From NCBI RefSeq assembly GCF_042652645.1, contig NZ_JBHSGU010000029.1, positions 186,001 through 250,000 of the forward strand: a DNA stretch of 64,000 nucleotides, given 5' to 3'. This DNA is from Glaciecola siphonariae (GTDB taxonomy: Bacteria; Pseudomonadota; Gammaproteobacteria; Enterobacterales; Alteromonadaceae). The notes beneath the pieces are model-generated. The model was given only the letters and a program-made list of their open reading frames with translations, was not told the origin of the DNA and ran no database searches. The position numbers were made by a program, and so were the translations under genes. Shown here in pieces: positions 35,535 to 44,146 of this stretch. Position 1 is the stretch's first letter. Each line of letters begins with the position of its first letter.

Positions 35535-37484
35535 ATGTCGTTATCTAAGCAACTCGGGTTGGGGTTTTTCTTTGTTCTGATGATCGTGTTTTTGGGTACC
35601 TTATGGATGAGCACTCAAAATACCCGCGCATTTCTAGAGCAGCAACTTAACTCTCATGCACAAGACACCGCAACGTCTCTGGGCCTATCAATCACCCCGT
35701 ATATTGGCACTGAAGACGACTTACCTATTATTGAAACTATGGTTAACGCCATATTTGATCGCGGCTACTATCGTTCAATCGCGCTCTACGACCAGAACAA
35801 CCAGCTCGTATTTGAAAAAACGCAAAGTGCCGGCGTAGCAGATGTACCCGATTGGTTCATATCGCTTTTTAGTATTACCGCGCCCGAGGCGCAGACAGAA
35901 ATTAACAACGGCTGGAATATCGTGGGGTCTTTACGGGTGTTAAGCAACCCTGGCTTTGGCTATCGCCAGCTCTGGCAGAACGCGGTTTCAAGCGCAATAG
36001 CCAGTTTCATTGGCTTTGTCTTGTCAATGCTCTTTGTATGGTTTTTGGTAAAAAAAGTCATTTCTCAACCTATCAATCGCGTTATCGACCAAGCAGACGC
36101 CATCAGTAAAAAACAGTTTGAACGGATTCAAGATATCCCCTCTACCAAAGAACTTTATCGCTTTGTAAACGCGATTAATGTGATGTCTGACAAACTCTTT
36201 GTCATGTTTAAAAAGATGACCAATCAGTCAGAAGAATATCGTCGCTTTGCTTACGCAGATTTTGTGACCGGGGTGGGCAATAGAAGAGCCTTTGAATTAG
36301 CAATAAATGGGCTGTTAGGCGATAGCGATAGTCAAACCGACGGCTACCTCTTTCTAATCAGGGCAAGCAGTTTAAAGGCGATTCATACCGAACTTGGCGG
36401 TGAGGCTGGCGACAAATATCTAAAAACCATTTGCCAAGCAATAAAAGAAGCTGCCTCTGCAGAATATGATCATTTTTCTATTTTTCGGGTCAACGGTGCA
36501 GACTTTGCGTTAATTATTGAGAACATACGTGAAAACCATGCAAAGGCCATGGCGCAGCTCTTAGCTATTTACACTAAACGCCTTGAGAAAAACGAACACA
36601 AGGCCGGTGTTGCTCATATTGGTGGCGCGAAGTTTAAGTATGGCGCTATTTACAAAGAAGTTTTGGAAAATGTCGACAGCGCCCTGTTGAGTGCCACCGC
36701 TGCAGAGCATAGATGGGAGCTTAGCAGCAGTTTAAGCGTATCGCACTCTAATCAAGAATGGCGAGATGTCTTAACAAACATTATTCAAGAAGGAAAAGCC
36801 GATTTTGTAGCTCAACCCATCATCGCTAAAGACGGAGTAACTTTATATAGCGAGTGGTTTGCTCGATTATCCGACAAACAAAGCGGAGAACTTGTCCCCA
36901 TGGCGCAGTTATTACCCGCTTCTATGCGCCTAGACTACGCACAGCAATTAGACAAGATGATCATAGAAAACATGTTTGTAGTGGCTCAGCAACAAAGCCA
37001 ATCGATAGGCGTAAACATTAGCCGTTTGTCACTCTTTGATGCTGCGTTTACTAGCTGGTTTATTGAAAAGATGAATGTTTACCGCTCAACTTGTTCAAAA
37101 ATCGTATTAGAAATACCCGAGCGGGCGCTTGTTCACGACGTAAATGCACTGGCTGAGTTTATAAGTCTTATAAAACCCTACGGCATGAAAATTTGCGTAG
37201 AGCACTTCGGCGCTCAACTTGCGGGCATTACCCACTTGCGAAAGATCATGCCAGACTACTTAAAAATAGACGGTCGATTTACTGCCGACATCCATCAGCA
37301 GCCCGATAACCAGCTATTTGTGAAGTCCTTAATTAACATTGCACAGGGTTTAGACATCAAAATTCTTGCTGAAAAAGTAGAATCCGAAGATGAGCAGCAC
37401 TGGCTGCTATCGCAAGACATAGATGGCGTGCAGGGATTTTACGTAAAACCCCCTGCCGAAATAATGAGCTTATCGAAGGGTTAA
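35535..37484 (+). CDS. lapD: LapD-type c-di-GMP receptor with degenerate GGDEF-EAL
   Basis: 649 aa. TM1 is at about 6-27 and a LapD-like periplasmic output domain runs to about 150, with the conserved Trp in GWNIVGSLRVLSNPGFGYRQLW. TM2 and a HAMP helix with KKVISQPINRVI come next, then GGDEF and EAL domains. Both catalytic sites are lost: the GGDEF position reads NGADFA and the EAL position SEWFARL. That is the expected receptor form, binding c-di-GMP in the EAL domain and sequestering LapG in the periplasm. GGAGG lies about 11 bases before the ATG. It is downstream of lapG in one operon. Confidence 0.93.
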   Translation: MSLSKQLGLGFFFVLMIVFLGTLWMSTQNTRAFLEQQLNSHAQDTATSLGLSITPYIGTEDDLPIIETMVNAIFDRGYYRSIALYDQNNQLVFEKTQSAGVADVPDWFISLFSITAPEAQTEINNGWNIVGSLRVLSNPGFGYRQLWQNAVSSAIASFIGFVLSMLFVWFLVKKVISQPINRVIDQADAISKKQFERIQDIPSTKELYRFVNAINVMSDKLFVMFKKMTNQSEEYRRFAYADFVTGVGNRRAFELAINGLLGDSDSQTDGYLFLIRASSLKAIHTELGGEAGDKYLKTICQAIKEAASAEYDHFSIFRVNGADFALIIENIRENHAKAMAQLLAIYTKRLEKNEHKAGVAHIGGAKFKYGAIYKEVLENVDSALLSATAAEHRWELSSSLSVSHSNQEWRDVLTNIIQEGKADFVAQPIIAKDGVTLYSEWFARLSDKQSGELVPMAQLLPASMRLDYAQQLDKMIIENMFVVAQQQSQSIGVNISRLSLFDAAFTSWFIEKMNVYRSTCSKIVLEIPERALVHDVNALAEFISLIKPYGMKICVEHFGAQLAGITHLRKIMPDYLKIDGRFTADIHQQPDNQLFVKSLINIAQGLDIKILAEKVESEDEQHWLLSQDIDGVQGFYVKPPAEIMSLSKG

Positions 37485-37539
37485 GCAATTCATGCATTGA
37501 TTAAGTATTAAACAAACCGTAAAATAACGAAATCGTAGT

Positions 37540-37557
37540 TTAGCGGCGCGCCGCTAA
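37540..37557. promoter_or_regulatory. 18-bp perfect palindrome after lapD
   Basis: TTAGCGGCGCGCCGCTAA is a perfect self-complementary 18-mer in the gap between lapD and the next gene, 55 bases past the lapD stop. As RNA its stem would have no proper loop and the T-run is missing directly after it, so a protein-binding site is as likely as a weak terminator. Confidence 0.45.
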
Positions 37558-37559
37558 TT

Positions 37560-37621
37560 GTTTAGGGCTTTTTGTTAAGGCTTTTTGTTAAGGCTTTTTG
37601 TTAAGGCTTTTCGTTTAAGGG
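37560..37621. repeat. 13-bp tandem repeat carrying Shine-Dalgarno-like motifs
   Basis: Units of about 13 bases run GTTTAGGGCTTTTT, GTTAAGGCTTTTT (twice), GTTAAGGCTTTTC, GTTTAAGGG. Each contains an AAGG or AGGG core, and the last one is the ribosome-binding site of the gene starting at 37628. Slippage would shift the leader by 13 bases. Confidence 0.8.
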
Positions 37622-37627
37622 AAATCG

Positions 37628-38248
37628 ATGAATATTGCACGTTCATTTATATGCGCAGTAGTTTGCACGTTAGCTTTTATTACAACGGCATCAGCCAATA
37701 ATATTGCACACACAAGCAATTTGTTTGGTGATGAAAAGCAACCTGGCAACCGCCTGCATGACCGAATTGTTGAGCTACATACTGCTGCTCACCCTACGCC
37801 AATCCCTCAAGCCATAGAAACCGTGCTGCAAGACGACGACACCACCTTAGGCGGCGAAGCTAAGCAAGCAGTAGCGTTTGATGTTCCTCACGCAAACGCA
37901 TTTTACGAACATATGACCGAGCACAACAGCTTAATTGAGGTCACGAAGCGCCTTATTGAAGCAAAGCCAGACATGGCCGTACACACAATTACGCTCGGCG
38001 TGGTGTTATATCCTGACCATGCTCAAGAAATTTACGACGGTGCAGCACTTACCGGTCTTTTAGATTCTGACGATATTTTAGTTGCGCTCTTGCAAGCCGG
38101 CGCCGACCCAACCACCGTGAGCGATGCTACTGCTGCTGACGGCACCTTCGTGAGCTCTGGTCCGTCTACCGTAACAATTAGCCCGTTAGGCGCGGGTGTT
38201 GGCGCAGGTGGAACTGGCGGTGGTGACACCACTGCCTCAACTAACTAA
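37628..38248 (+). CDS. Small secreted protein of unknown function with Gly/Thr-rich tail
   Basis: 206 aa. A signal peptide covers residues 1-23 (ending TTASA). The mature domain is acidic and mostly helical (about 60-165), with helices such as NSLIEVTKRLIEAKP and LDSDDILVALLQAGADP. The last 30 residues are a low-complexity Gly/Ala/Thr/Ser tail (GAGVGAGGTGGGDTTASTN). I do not recognise the family. It lies downstream of lapD and upstream of a Wzy-type gene, ends in its own terminator, and is preceded by a 13-bp repeat containing several Shine-Dalgarno-like motifs. A matrix or polymer-associated role is only a guess from location. Confidence 0.72.
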   Translation: MNIARSFICAVVCTLAFITTASANNIAHTSNLFGDEKQPGNRLHDRIVELHTAAHPTPIPQAIETVLQDDDTTLGGEAKQAVAFDVPHANAFYEHMTEHNSLIEVTKRLIEAKPDMAVHTITLGVVLYPDHAQEIYDGAALTGLLDSDDILVALLQAGADPTTVSDATAADGTFVSSGPSTVTISPLGAGVGAGGTGGGDTTASTN

Positions 38249-38292
38249 ACATAAGCGCGTATAAACCAGATAGCGTAAAATAAGTAAATCAG

Positions 38293-38317
38293 GCCCCTAG
38301 TTTTCAGGGGCTTTTTT
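38293..38317 (+). terminator. Rho-independent terminator
   Basis: The stem GCCCCT / AGGGGC with loop AGTTTTC is followed by six T. It ends the transcript of the small secreted protein and lies only 8 bases before the annotated start of the next gene, which must therefore use readthrough or a later start. Confidence 0.85.
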
Positions 38318-38324
38318 ATGAGAG

Positions 38325-39740
38325 TTGTATTTAAACGAACAGGTGAACCACATCATTTCTCAACTAGAGCATAAACGCTCCGCCCCTTTTTATATATTTT
38401 TAGCAATTATTTTCTTATTGCCTATTCCGCTTGGCGCTAACCGTCCTTGGGCATGGAGTGCCTTTCAATTAGCCATATTTGCACTCACCTTTTACACAAC
38501 ATTTACCCTCAGAGCTACCAAAGACATTGGCGTTTATAAATATAAAAGCATGGTTTTTATGTGGCTGGCATTTATCGCCCTCGCCTTATTTCAAATCATT
38601 CCGCTGCCTTCCGCCGTAGTGAGTTTATTGTCTCCCTCGTCTTTAGATTTATATCAAACAGCCAACGCAACGAGCTTCTATATTTCAACCGACCATGGTC
38701 AAAGTACCGTTAACTTTATTAAACTGCTAAGCCTGTTCTGTCTGCTTATATTAACCATGCAGTTGGTCAACAATGAGAGAAATATACGCTTATTACTGAT
38801 TACCATGCTCGCAAGCGGCACGTTTCAAGCGCTTTATGGCTCACTAGAAATTTTACTCGGAGCACAAACCAGCATGGTATTCGGACTTGAGGTAAAAGAG
38901 ACCGCCACCGGCAGCTTTGTCTATCGTAACCACTATGCCAACTTCTTAATGCTTTGCTTGTCGGCCGGTATCGGTTTAATCGTAGCGGGGTTAGAGAGAG
39001 ACAACTTGTTGTCGCCTAAAGATAGACTTCGCTCCGTGGCAACAAGCTTACTTGGCAGCAAAGCAATTATTCGAATTTGTTTGGCGGTGATGGTAATCGG
39101 CCTTGTAATGTCTCGCTCTCGCATGGGCAATACGGCATTTTTTGCCTCAGCGGCCATTATTGGACTTATAGCATTAGTCTTAATTAAAAATCGTAGCAGT
39201 GGTCTACTTGTGTTTGTTGTGAGCATGTTCATTGTCGATTTGTTTATTGTTAGCGCGTATTTTGGCTTAGCAAGGGTAAAAGATAGGCTTGAGCAAACAA
39301 GTTTAGATTCTGAGTCTCGAGATGAAGTGATTCGAGATGCCTTTCCGATTATTCAGGATTTTCCGTTGTTTGGTTCCGGGGGAGGTAGCTTTTACAGTAT
39401 ATTTCCGGGGTATCAGCATCAAGATGTCTATGCGTTTTACGACCACGCTCATAACGACTTTCTTCAGTTTGCGATTGAGTTTGGGCTGATTGGCACCTTT
39501 TTGTTGCTCGTGATCATGCTATTTACAGTTTATAAAGCCCTGCGCGCCATGCATAAACGTAAAAATTCGATTTTCAAAGGTCTGTCATTTGCGGTCGCCA
39601 TGGCAGTCTTGGGAATGTGTATCCATATGAGCGTTGATTTTCCGCTGCAAGGTTTTGCCAACGCGAGCTACTTTGTTGTATTTATTGCTCTGGCAATGAT
39701 AGCTAACGGACTCAAAATAAGGCGTATACAAAAAGCCTAA
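38325..39740 (+). CDS. O-antigen ligase / Wzy-type membrane protein
   Basis: 471 aa with about 11-12 membrane segments. The Wzy_C-type periplasmic region contains SRSRMGN, LFGSGGGSFYSIFPGYQ and HAHNDFLQFAIEFG; the last is the conserved HxHN-like motif of O-antigen ligases and polymerases. It may correspond to the polymerase of the vps-like export module on its right. The start is uncertain: TTG at 38325 or GTG at 38343, both with poor ribosome sites and just after a terminator. It converges on the VpsP-like gene with 25 bases between. Confidence 0.87.
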   Translation: MYLNEQVNHIISQLEHKRSAPFYIFLAIIFLLPIPLGANRPWAWSAFQLAIFALTFYTTFTLRATKDIGVYKYKSMVFMWLAFIALALFQIIPLPSAVVSLLSPSSLDLYQTANATSFYISTDHGQSTVNFIKLLSLFCLLILTMQLVNNERNIRLLLITMLASGTFQALYGSLEILLGAQTSMVFGLEVKETATGSFVYRNHYANFLMLCLSAGIGLIVAGLERDNLLSPKDRLRSVATSLLGSKAIIRICLAVMVIGLVMSRSRMGNTAFFASAAIIGLIALVLIKNRSSGLLVFVVSMFIVDLFIVSAYFGLARVKDRLEQTSLDSESRDEVIRDAFPIIQDFPLFGSGGGSFYSIFPGYQHQDVYAFYDHAHNDFLQFAIEFGLIGTFLLLVIMLFTVYKALRAMHKRKNSIFKGLSFAVAMAVLGMCIHMSVDFPLQGFANASYFVVFIALAMIANGLKIRRIQKA

Positions 39741-39765
39741 GCGCCGAGTATTTCGGCAACCAAGC

Positions 39766-40500
39766 CTACGCGCACTCTAGAATGTTGTTGTGCACATAAG
39801 TGTCGCGAGATTTACTCCAAATGCAGGCAAACTCCTTTGCATTGTTGAGCTTCACGCTAGTGAGTACTCTGTCACGACTAACGGGGTTTCTGAGACCGCG
39901 AACAAGGCGTTGTTTCGTTTGCTCACTAATACCTGTGTAAAACGGATGATTAGCGGTGTATAGCGCCAAGCCAAGTTCAGAAAATAGAACATGAATTTCA
40001 GGCTTTTGTGCGCCAAATCTATCGGCGTTGTTGAGGTAAGTCATCATTTCCTCGTCAAACTCTTGCTTACGCCATTTAATCATAGCCAGTGAGCCCCATG
40101 TTACCGGCCAAGCCGGCCTTAGCGCTGCCGCTCGCAAGTAGTAAGCTTTAGCATCATCAAGGCTCTGTGCCGTCGCATATCCAGCCACCACACCCCACTC
40201 GCTTACTTGCCCAGACATGTCTAAATACAAGGGATGTGACTCATGTTTTGAATGGGCTTGTGATACAGCTTCTTGCGCAGCAACAAACGCGGCTTCGGTT
40301 TGTGCGTCTTTATCTGTTTGCCAAGATTCAATCGCGTTTCGCACAAAGTAATAATCGAGTGTCGCTCTACCAAAGTTAAGTGAGGTAAAAAAACCAAATA
40401 TTGCCACCAGCATAACAAATAGCGCTAGCGCTCTGGTGCGACTAAACTCGCGTTTCATCGTAGTTAACACTTCGTCTTTGTTCAGCTTATTTATTGCCAT
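39766..40500 (-). CDS. VpsP family polysaccharide biosynthesis protein
   Basis: 244 aa. One membrane segment near 25-45 (ALALFVMLVAIFGFFTSLNFG) precedes a periplasmic helical, TPR-like domain (FVAAQEAVSQAHSKHESHPLYLDMSG, LDDAKAYYLRAAALRP). The GRATLDYYFVRNAIESW segment matches what I know of VpsP proteins encoded with VpsM/N/O in Vibrio. Its exact role in export is unknown. It overlaps the PHP phosphatase gene by 10 bases and is the last gene of the export operon (45358 down to 39766). Confidence 0.8.
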   Translation of the reverse strand: MAINKLNKDEVLTTMKREFSRTRALALFVMLVAIFGFFTSLNFGRATLDYYFVRNAIESWQTDKDAQTEAAFVAAQEAVSQAHSKHESHPLYLDMSGQVSEWGVVAGYATAQSLDDAKAYYLRAAALRPAWPVTWGSLAMIKWRKQEFDEEMMTYLNNADRFGAQKPEIHVLFSELGLALYTANHPFYTGISEQTKQRLVRGLRNPVSRDRVLTSVKLNNAKEFACIWSKSRDTYVHNNILECA

Positions 40501-41219
40501 GAGGTCTGACTCGTTATCTGTTCGGGTACATCATAAAACAAGGACTGAACATAGGCCTGCTCAATCTCTTCACTCAAAAACACATATGCATCACGCATTT
40601 CGTTAGGACGACGATGCACATTGTGCATATCTGAGGCAACATAATGCGTTAGTTTATCATTTAGCATATTCAGTGCAGTTATCTTTACCGCCTCTCCGAA
40701 TGTCCCTGTGTAAGCGCCGGCAGTTGCTTGAAACAGCACCCCCAGCTTTTTTAGCCAGGTGACTTTGTCGTAATTTGCGAGTATTTCACGATTGCGCTCT
40801 GGGTGCGGAATGATAGGTTGAATCTGATGCTTTATTAGCCACGATATCAAATTTTCGATGCCTGCCGGGATATGACTATGCGGAAGCTCCAACAATAAAG
40901 CTGCTTTGTTCTCCCAATGCCCAAGATAGGGTAAGGCAGAAGCGCCAACGAGCTGAATTATTTCGGCGCAGGCTCGCATTTCACAGGCATAGCTAAATTT
41001 TATGTCGAGTGAACGTTTGTGAACTTCATCAACAAAAGCAGTAAAACTATCTTCAATAATTTGTGCGCTGTTGTCGAAGGTACCGAGGTGAATATGCGGC
41101 GTACAAACGATGTGCCGAACGCCTTGCTCATAAGCTTGCTCAGCCATTGCTAGAGCGTCGTTGAGCGTTCTCGCCCCGTCATCAATTCCAGGAAGAATGT
41201 GACTATGTAAATCTATCAA
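40491..41219 (-). CDS. CpsB/YwqE-type PHP tyrosine-protein phosphatase
   Basis: 242 aa. The PHP metal-binding motifs are MIDLHSHILPGIDDGA at the N-terminus, HIVCTPHIH, the LLELPHSHIP segment, IIPHPERNREI, and YVASDMHNVHRRP near the end. It dephosphorylates the Tyr-rich tail of the Wzc-type kinase encoded immediately upstream and so cycles polymer assembly. The start is a TTG overlapping the kinase stop as TTGA; family proteins begin exactly with M-I-D-x-H, which supports it. Confidence 0.93.
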   Translation of the reverse strand: MIDLHSHILPGIDDGARTLNDALAMAEQAYEQGVRHIVCTPHIHLGTFDNSAQIIEDSFTAFVDEVHKRSLDIKFSYACEMRACAEIIQLVGASALPYLGHWENKAALLLELPHSHIPAGIENLISWLIKHQIQPIIPHPERNREILANYDKVTWLKKLGVLFQATAGAYTGTFGEAVKITALNMLNDKLTHYVASDMHNVHRRPNEMRDAYVFLSEEIEQAYVQSLFYDVPEQITSQTSWQ

Positions 41220-43465
41220 GAGTTCGCGTCTTCTGCTTTATAACTGTTGTAACCATACTGGTCGTAAAAACCGCTATATTCACCCGTTTTCTTGGCTTTT
41301 TTCAAATCAACCTGGTTAAGTACTATGCCGTCAATACGATGTCCAACTTCTATGAAGCGGCTGAGGCCATTGTTGATCATATGATAGCTCGTGCTGTCTG
41401 CGCGCACCACGTACATCAATGAGTCACAGTGTTTTGATACCACTATGGCGTCACTCACCGCCTGAATCGGTGCACTGTCTACTATGATGTACTGGTAAGT
41501 CTCACGCAGTTTGGCCATTAAATCTGCAAATTTTGAGGATGCTAAGAGCTCCTGCGGATTCGGCGGAAGGGTGCCTGCGCAAAGCACATGAATATTACTG
41601 GCCTCATCGTGCACCACGCACTCATCTAGGGTGTGGCTGCCTGAAATGATATTTGCTACGCCGGGTTGAAACCCAGGCAAGCCAAACTGTTTTGCCACAG
41701 AAGGTTTGCGCAAATCGGTATCGAGCAGCAATACCTTTGATAACTGACCAAGCGCAAACGACAAATTAATTGCCACGGTGCTTTTACCCTCTTTAGGGAC
41801 GCTTGACGTAACTAATATAACCTGCGACGGTTTTTCAATATTAAGAAGCTGCATACTTGTCCGCAACGTTCTTACCGACTCACTGAATACATGATGTTTT
41901 TGGTCAAAATAATGCTTTAAAGGCAGGTCTTCTTTTCGGTTATGTGGCTGCCACGGAATAATGCCTAACATACGCTGAGAAAGTTTCCTCTCTACATCAT
42001 CAACTGAGCGGATTCCGCTATTAAGCGCTTCTAATGACAGAGCCAAAAACACCCCTAAACCAATACTCAACACAAATGCAGCAGCAATAATCAAACCTTT
42101 TCTTGGCCTTGAGGGCGCTACGGGTGGCTTAGCGGCGTCTAACACGCGCGCATGGGCAGACTCAAAACCACCGAGTTGGTCAGTTTCTTTTAAGCGTGTA
42201 AAAAACGAATCGTAAAGCTGTTGATTGGTATCTACGTCACGCTGCAAGGTTTTACGGCGGCTCTCCAAATTAGACAGATTTCTAAAATCTGAACGCGATT
42301 GCGACACCTGCAATTGCAGTGCCTTTACCTTTGCTTCGGCCGAGCGATACTCATTTGTGATACCTGACACTAAATTACTAATTTGCTGACGAATACTCTC
42401 TTGAATCGACGCTAGCTCAGCGGTAGCCGCAATCATCCTCGGATGCTTAGGTCCGAACACCTCTCGCAGCTCTGAAACGCGGCTTTGCGCCAAAATCTCT
42501 TCTCTTTTAACCGACTGAATAGAGGGATGATTAAGCACTTCAGGAATGGTCGATAGCTCAGCTATGGAAAGACCTTGCTGATTCACTTGTTCATAAATCG
42601 CTTGGCTGCGCTTTAAGGCAACTTGCGCGTCTATAAGTTGATCGCTTAGCTGGCTTAACTCTTCTGATGCCAGCCCGACAACTCCGTCAACGTCAACTAG
42701 TTGCTCGGTTTCATCAAAGTCCGCTAGCCGCTTTTCTGACTCATCTAATTTGGTTCTGAGCCCTTCTAAACTCTCATTGAGCCACCTCGTGGCTTTTTGC
42801 GTCATTTCTAGCTTGGCTTCTAGATAATTTTCGATATAAACATCTGCCATTTCATTAGCAATGTTGGCACTTAGCTTGTTATTCGGCGTTTCTACCGATA
42901 CTTCGACTACCTGCGTGTTTTTAAGCGGATTAACCCGCGTGCGCTCCATCAGCAGCGACACCGCAAAGCTCTTCTTCGACGCCAAGCGTTCTTCTTCTGT
43001 TTGAACTTCATTTACCTGCTGCGGCAGAAACGGCAGTGCGGCCTTTAAAGACTCTTTCACGCCATCGATTAAACCGCTGAGCATGCCTTCACTTTCAGCT
43101 AGAATGTCTTTATCGAAATGTGGGTTGTTCTGAAGCTGCATCCGCTCAACCACCCTTTCGGCAATTTGGCGTGAGCGCAATATTTCATATTGGGTTTCAA
43201 AGTATTCTTTGCGGCTGGAGTCAAGGCCATAAACCTCTTCTATGGCTAGAACATTGGTTTTTTCAGCTTCTATCAAAATCGACACTTTTGCTGTGTAGTG
43301 CGGCGTCATGGTGAGCACCACTAAACCTACCAATACCGTTAAGAAAAACGCAAGTGAAAGGATGCGCCAGAAAAAACGTTTAATGACTTGGAAGTACTGC
43401 GAGAAGTCAATAACGTCTGAGTCGAACAGCTTTGCTTCTACTTGTTCTGCTTGTTGGTTAGCCAT
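41216..43465 (-). CDS. Wzc-type polysaccharide co-polymerase and tyrosine autokinase (VpsO-like)
   Basis: 749 aa. TM1 is near 35-55, then a large periplasmic Wzz domain with long coiled coils (about 210-420) including a GNVR-like segment, and TM2 near 455-475 preceded by a Pro-rich motif (AAKPPVAPSRPRKG). The cytoplasmic kinase has Walker A VPKEGKSTVAIN, Walker A' LLLDTDLRKPS and Walker B IIVDSAP. A C-terminal Tyr cluster (YSGFYDQYGYNSY) is the autophosphorylation tail. It controls chain length and export of the exopolysaccharide at the inner membrane. It is co-transcribed with its phosphatase (4-base overlap) and the Wza-type gene (17 bases upstream). Confidence 0.95.
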   Translation of the reverse strand: MANQQAEQVEAKLFDSDVIDFSQYFQVIKRFFWRILSLAFFLTVLVGLVVLTMTPHYTAKVSILIEAEKTNVLAIEEVYGLDSSRKEYFETQYEILRSRQIAERVVERMQLQNNPHFDKDILAESEGMLSGLIDGVKESLKAALPFLPQQVNEVQTEEERLASKKSFAVSLLMERTRVNPLKNTQVVEVSVETPNNKLSANIANEMADVYIENYLEAKLEMTQKATRWLNESLEGLRTKLDESEKRLADFDETEQLVDVDGVVGLASEELSQLSDQLIDAQVALKRSQAIYEQVNQQGLSIAELSTIPEVLNHPSIQSVKREEILAQSRVSELREVFGPKHPRMIAATAELASIQESIRQQISNLVSGITNEYRSAEAKVKALQLQVSQSRSDFRNLSNLESRRKTLQRDVDTNQQLYDSFFTRLKETDQLGGFESAHARVLDAAKPPVAPSRPRKGLIIAAAFVLSIGLGVFLALSLEALNSGIRSVDDVERKLSQRMLGIIPWQPHNRKEDLPLKHYFDQKHHVFSESVRTLRTSMQLLNIEKPSQVILVTSSVPKEGKSTVAINLSFALGQLSKVLLLDTDLRKPSVAKQFGLPGFQPGVANIISGSHTLDECVVHDEASNIHVLCAGTLPPNPQELLASSKFADLMAKLRETYQYIIVDSAPIQAVSDAIVVSKHCDSLMYVVRADSTSYHMINNGLSRFIEVGHRIDGIVLNQVDLKKAKKTGEYSGFYDQYGYNSYKAEDANS

Positions 43466-43482
43466 GAATGGGAATTGCCTGC

Positions 43483-44034
43483 TTAGAAAAATCGTTGTTG
43501 AACGGTAATAATATCGCCCGGCATGACAATTTCACTAGTCGCAGACTCTATTGATGTTTCAGTACCGGTAATATTGCGGCGTATTAGCACAGACGACTTA
43601 GCCGCTCGCTCCGTGTAACCACCCGCTAGTGCGGCTGCTTTTTCAACGGTAAGCCCCGGCTGATAGGGGTAGCCGCCAGGTTTTGATACTTCACCATTGA
43701 TAAAAAACGGTCTATATTCGATTACCGTTACCGAGACCGATGGGTCGACGAGGTAATCGCCGCGCAAGCCTTGGTCAATAAGAAGCTCAACTTGGTTTAC
43801 GCTTTTACCCACAAGCCGAATATCGCCTAAAAATGGATATCGAATCACGCCGTTATTCGACAGCCGGGTTTCTACCGTTAGGTCCTCTTGTCCAAACACA
43901 GTGATTTTAATTTCATCACCACTGCCAAGGATGTAATCACCCTCAACGTTTTGTGCATGACTAAAAGATGAAATAAACAAGGTTAACAACACAAGCAATG
44001 CTGACTTTGGAAAAGCCATAAGTCTTTCCAACAT
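43483..44034 (-). CDS. Wza-type polysaccharide export protein, short form (VpsN-like)
   Basis: 183 aa from the ATG at 44034, chosen because AAAGG lies 5 bases upstream and the signal peptide (LLVLLTLFISSFSHA) then follows directly; the frame opens further up at a GTG. A second ATG at 44019 with GGAAAG is possible. The mature part has the poly_export domain (GDYILGSGDEIKITVFGQEDL, GVIRYPFLGDIRLVG) and an SLBB domain (FFINGEVSKPGGYPYQPGLTVEKAAALAGG). No lipobox is seen. It forms the periplasmic/outer-membrane export channel part. It is encoded between the outer-membrane barrel gene and the Wzc gene. Confidence 0.92.
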   Translation of the reverse strand: MLERLMAFPKSALLVLLTLFISSFSHAQNVEGDYILGSGDEIKITVFGQEDLTVETRLSNNGVIRYPFLGDIRLVGKSVNQVELLIDQGLRGDYLVDPSVSVTVIEYRPFFINGEVSKPGGYPYQPGLTVEKAAALAGGYTERAAKSSVLIRRNITGTETSIESATSEIVMPGDIITVQQRFF

Positions 44035-44146
44035 AATGCCTTTGACTACTTGATACGAGTCATTCTTCGCGTTATTTGTCAGTTTTTCTCGCATTAACCA
44101 CATTATATTTACCACGCCAACTTCTAGTACAAAACACACACTATGA

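Noticed and set aside
37567..37617. CRISPR-like array suggested by repeated 13-bp units
   Set aside because: The units are directly adjacent with no spacers and no cas genes are nearby; it is a tandem repeat.
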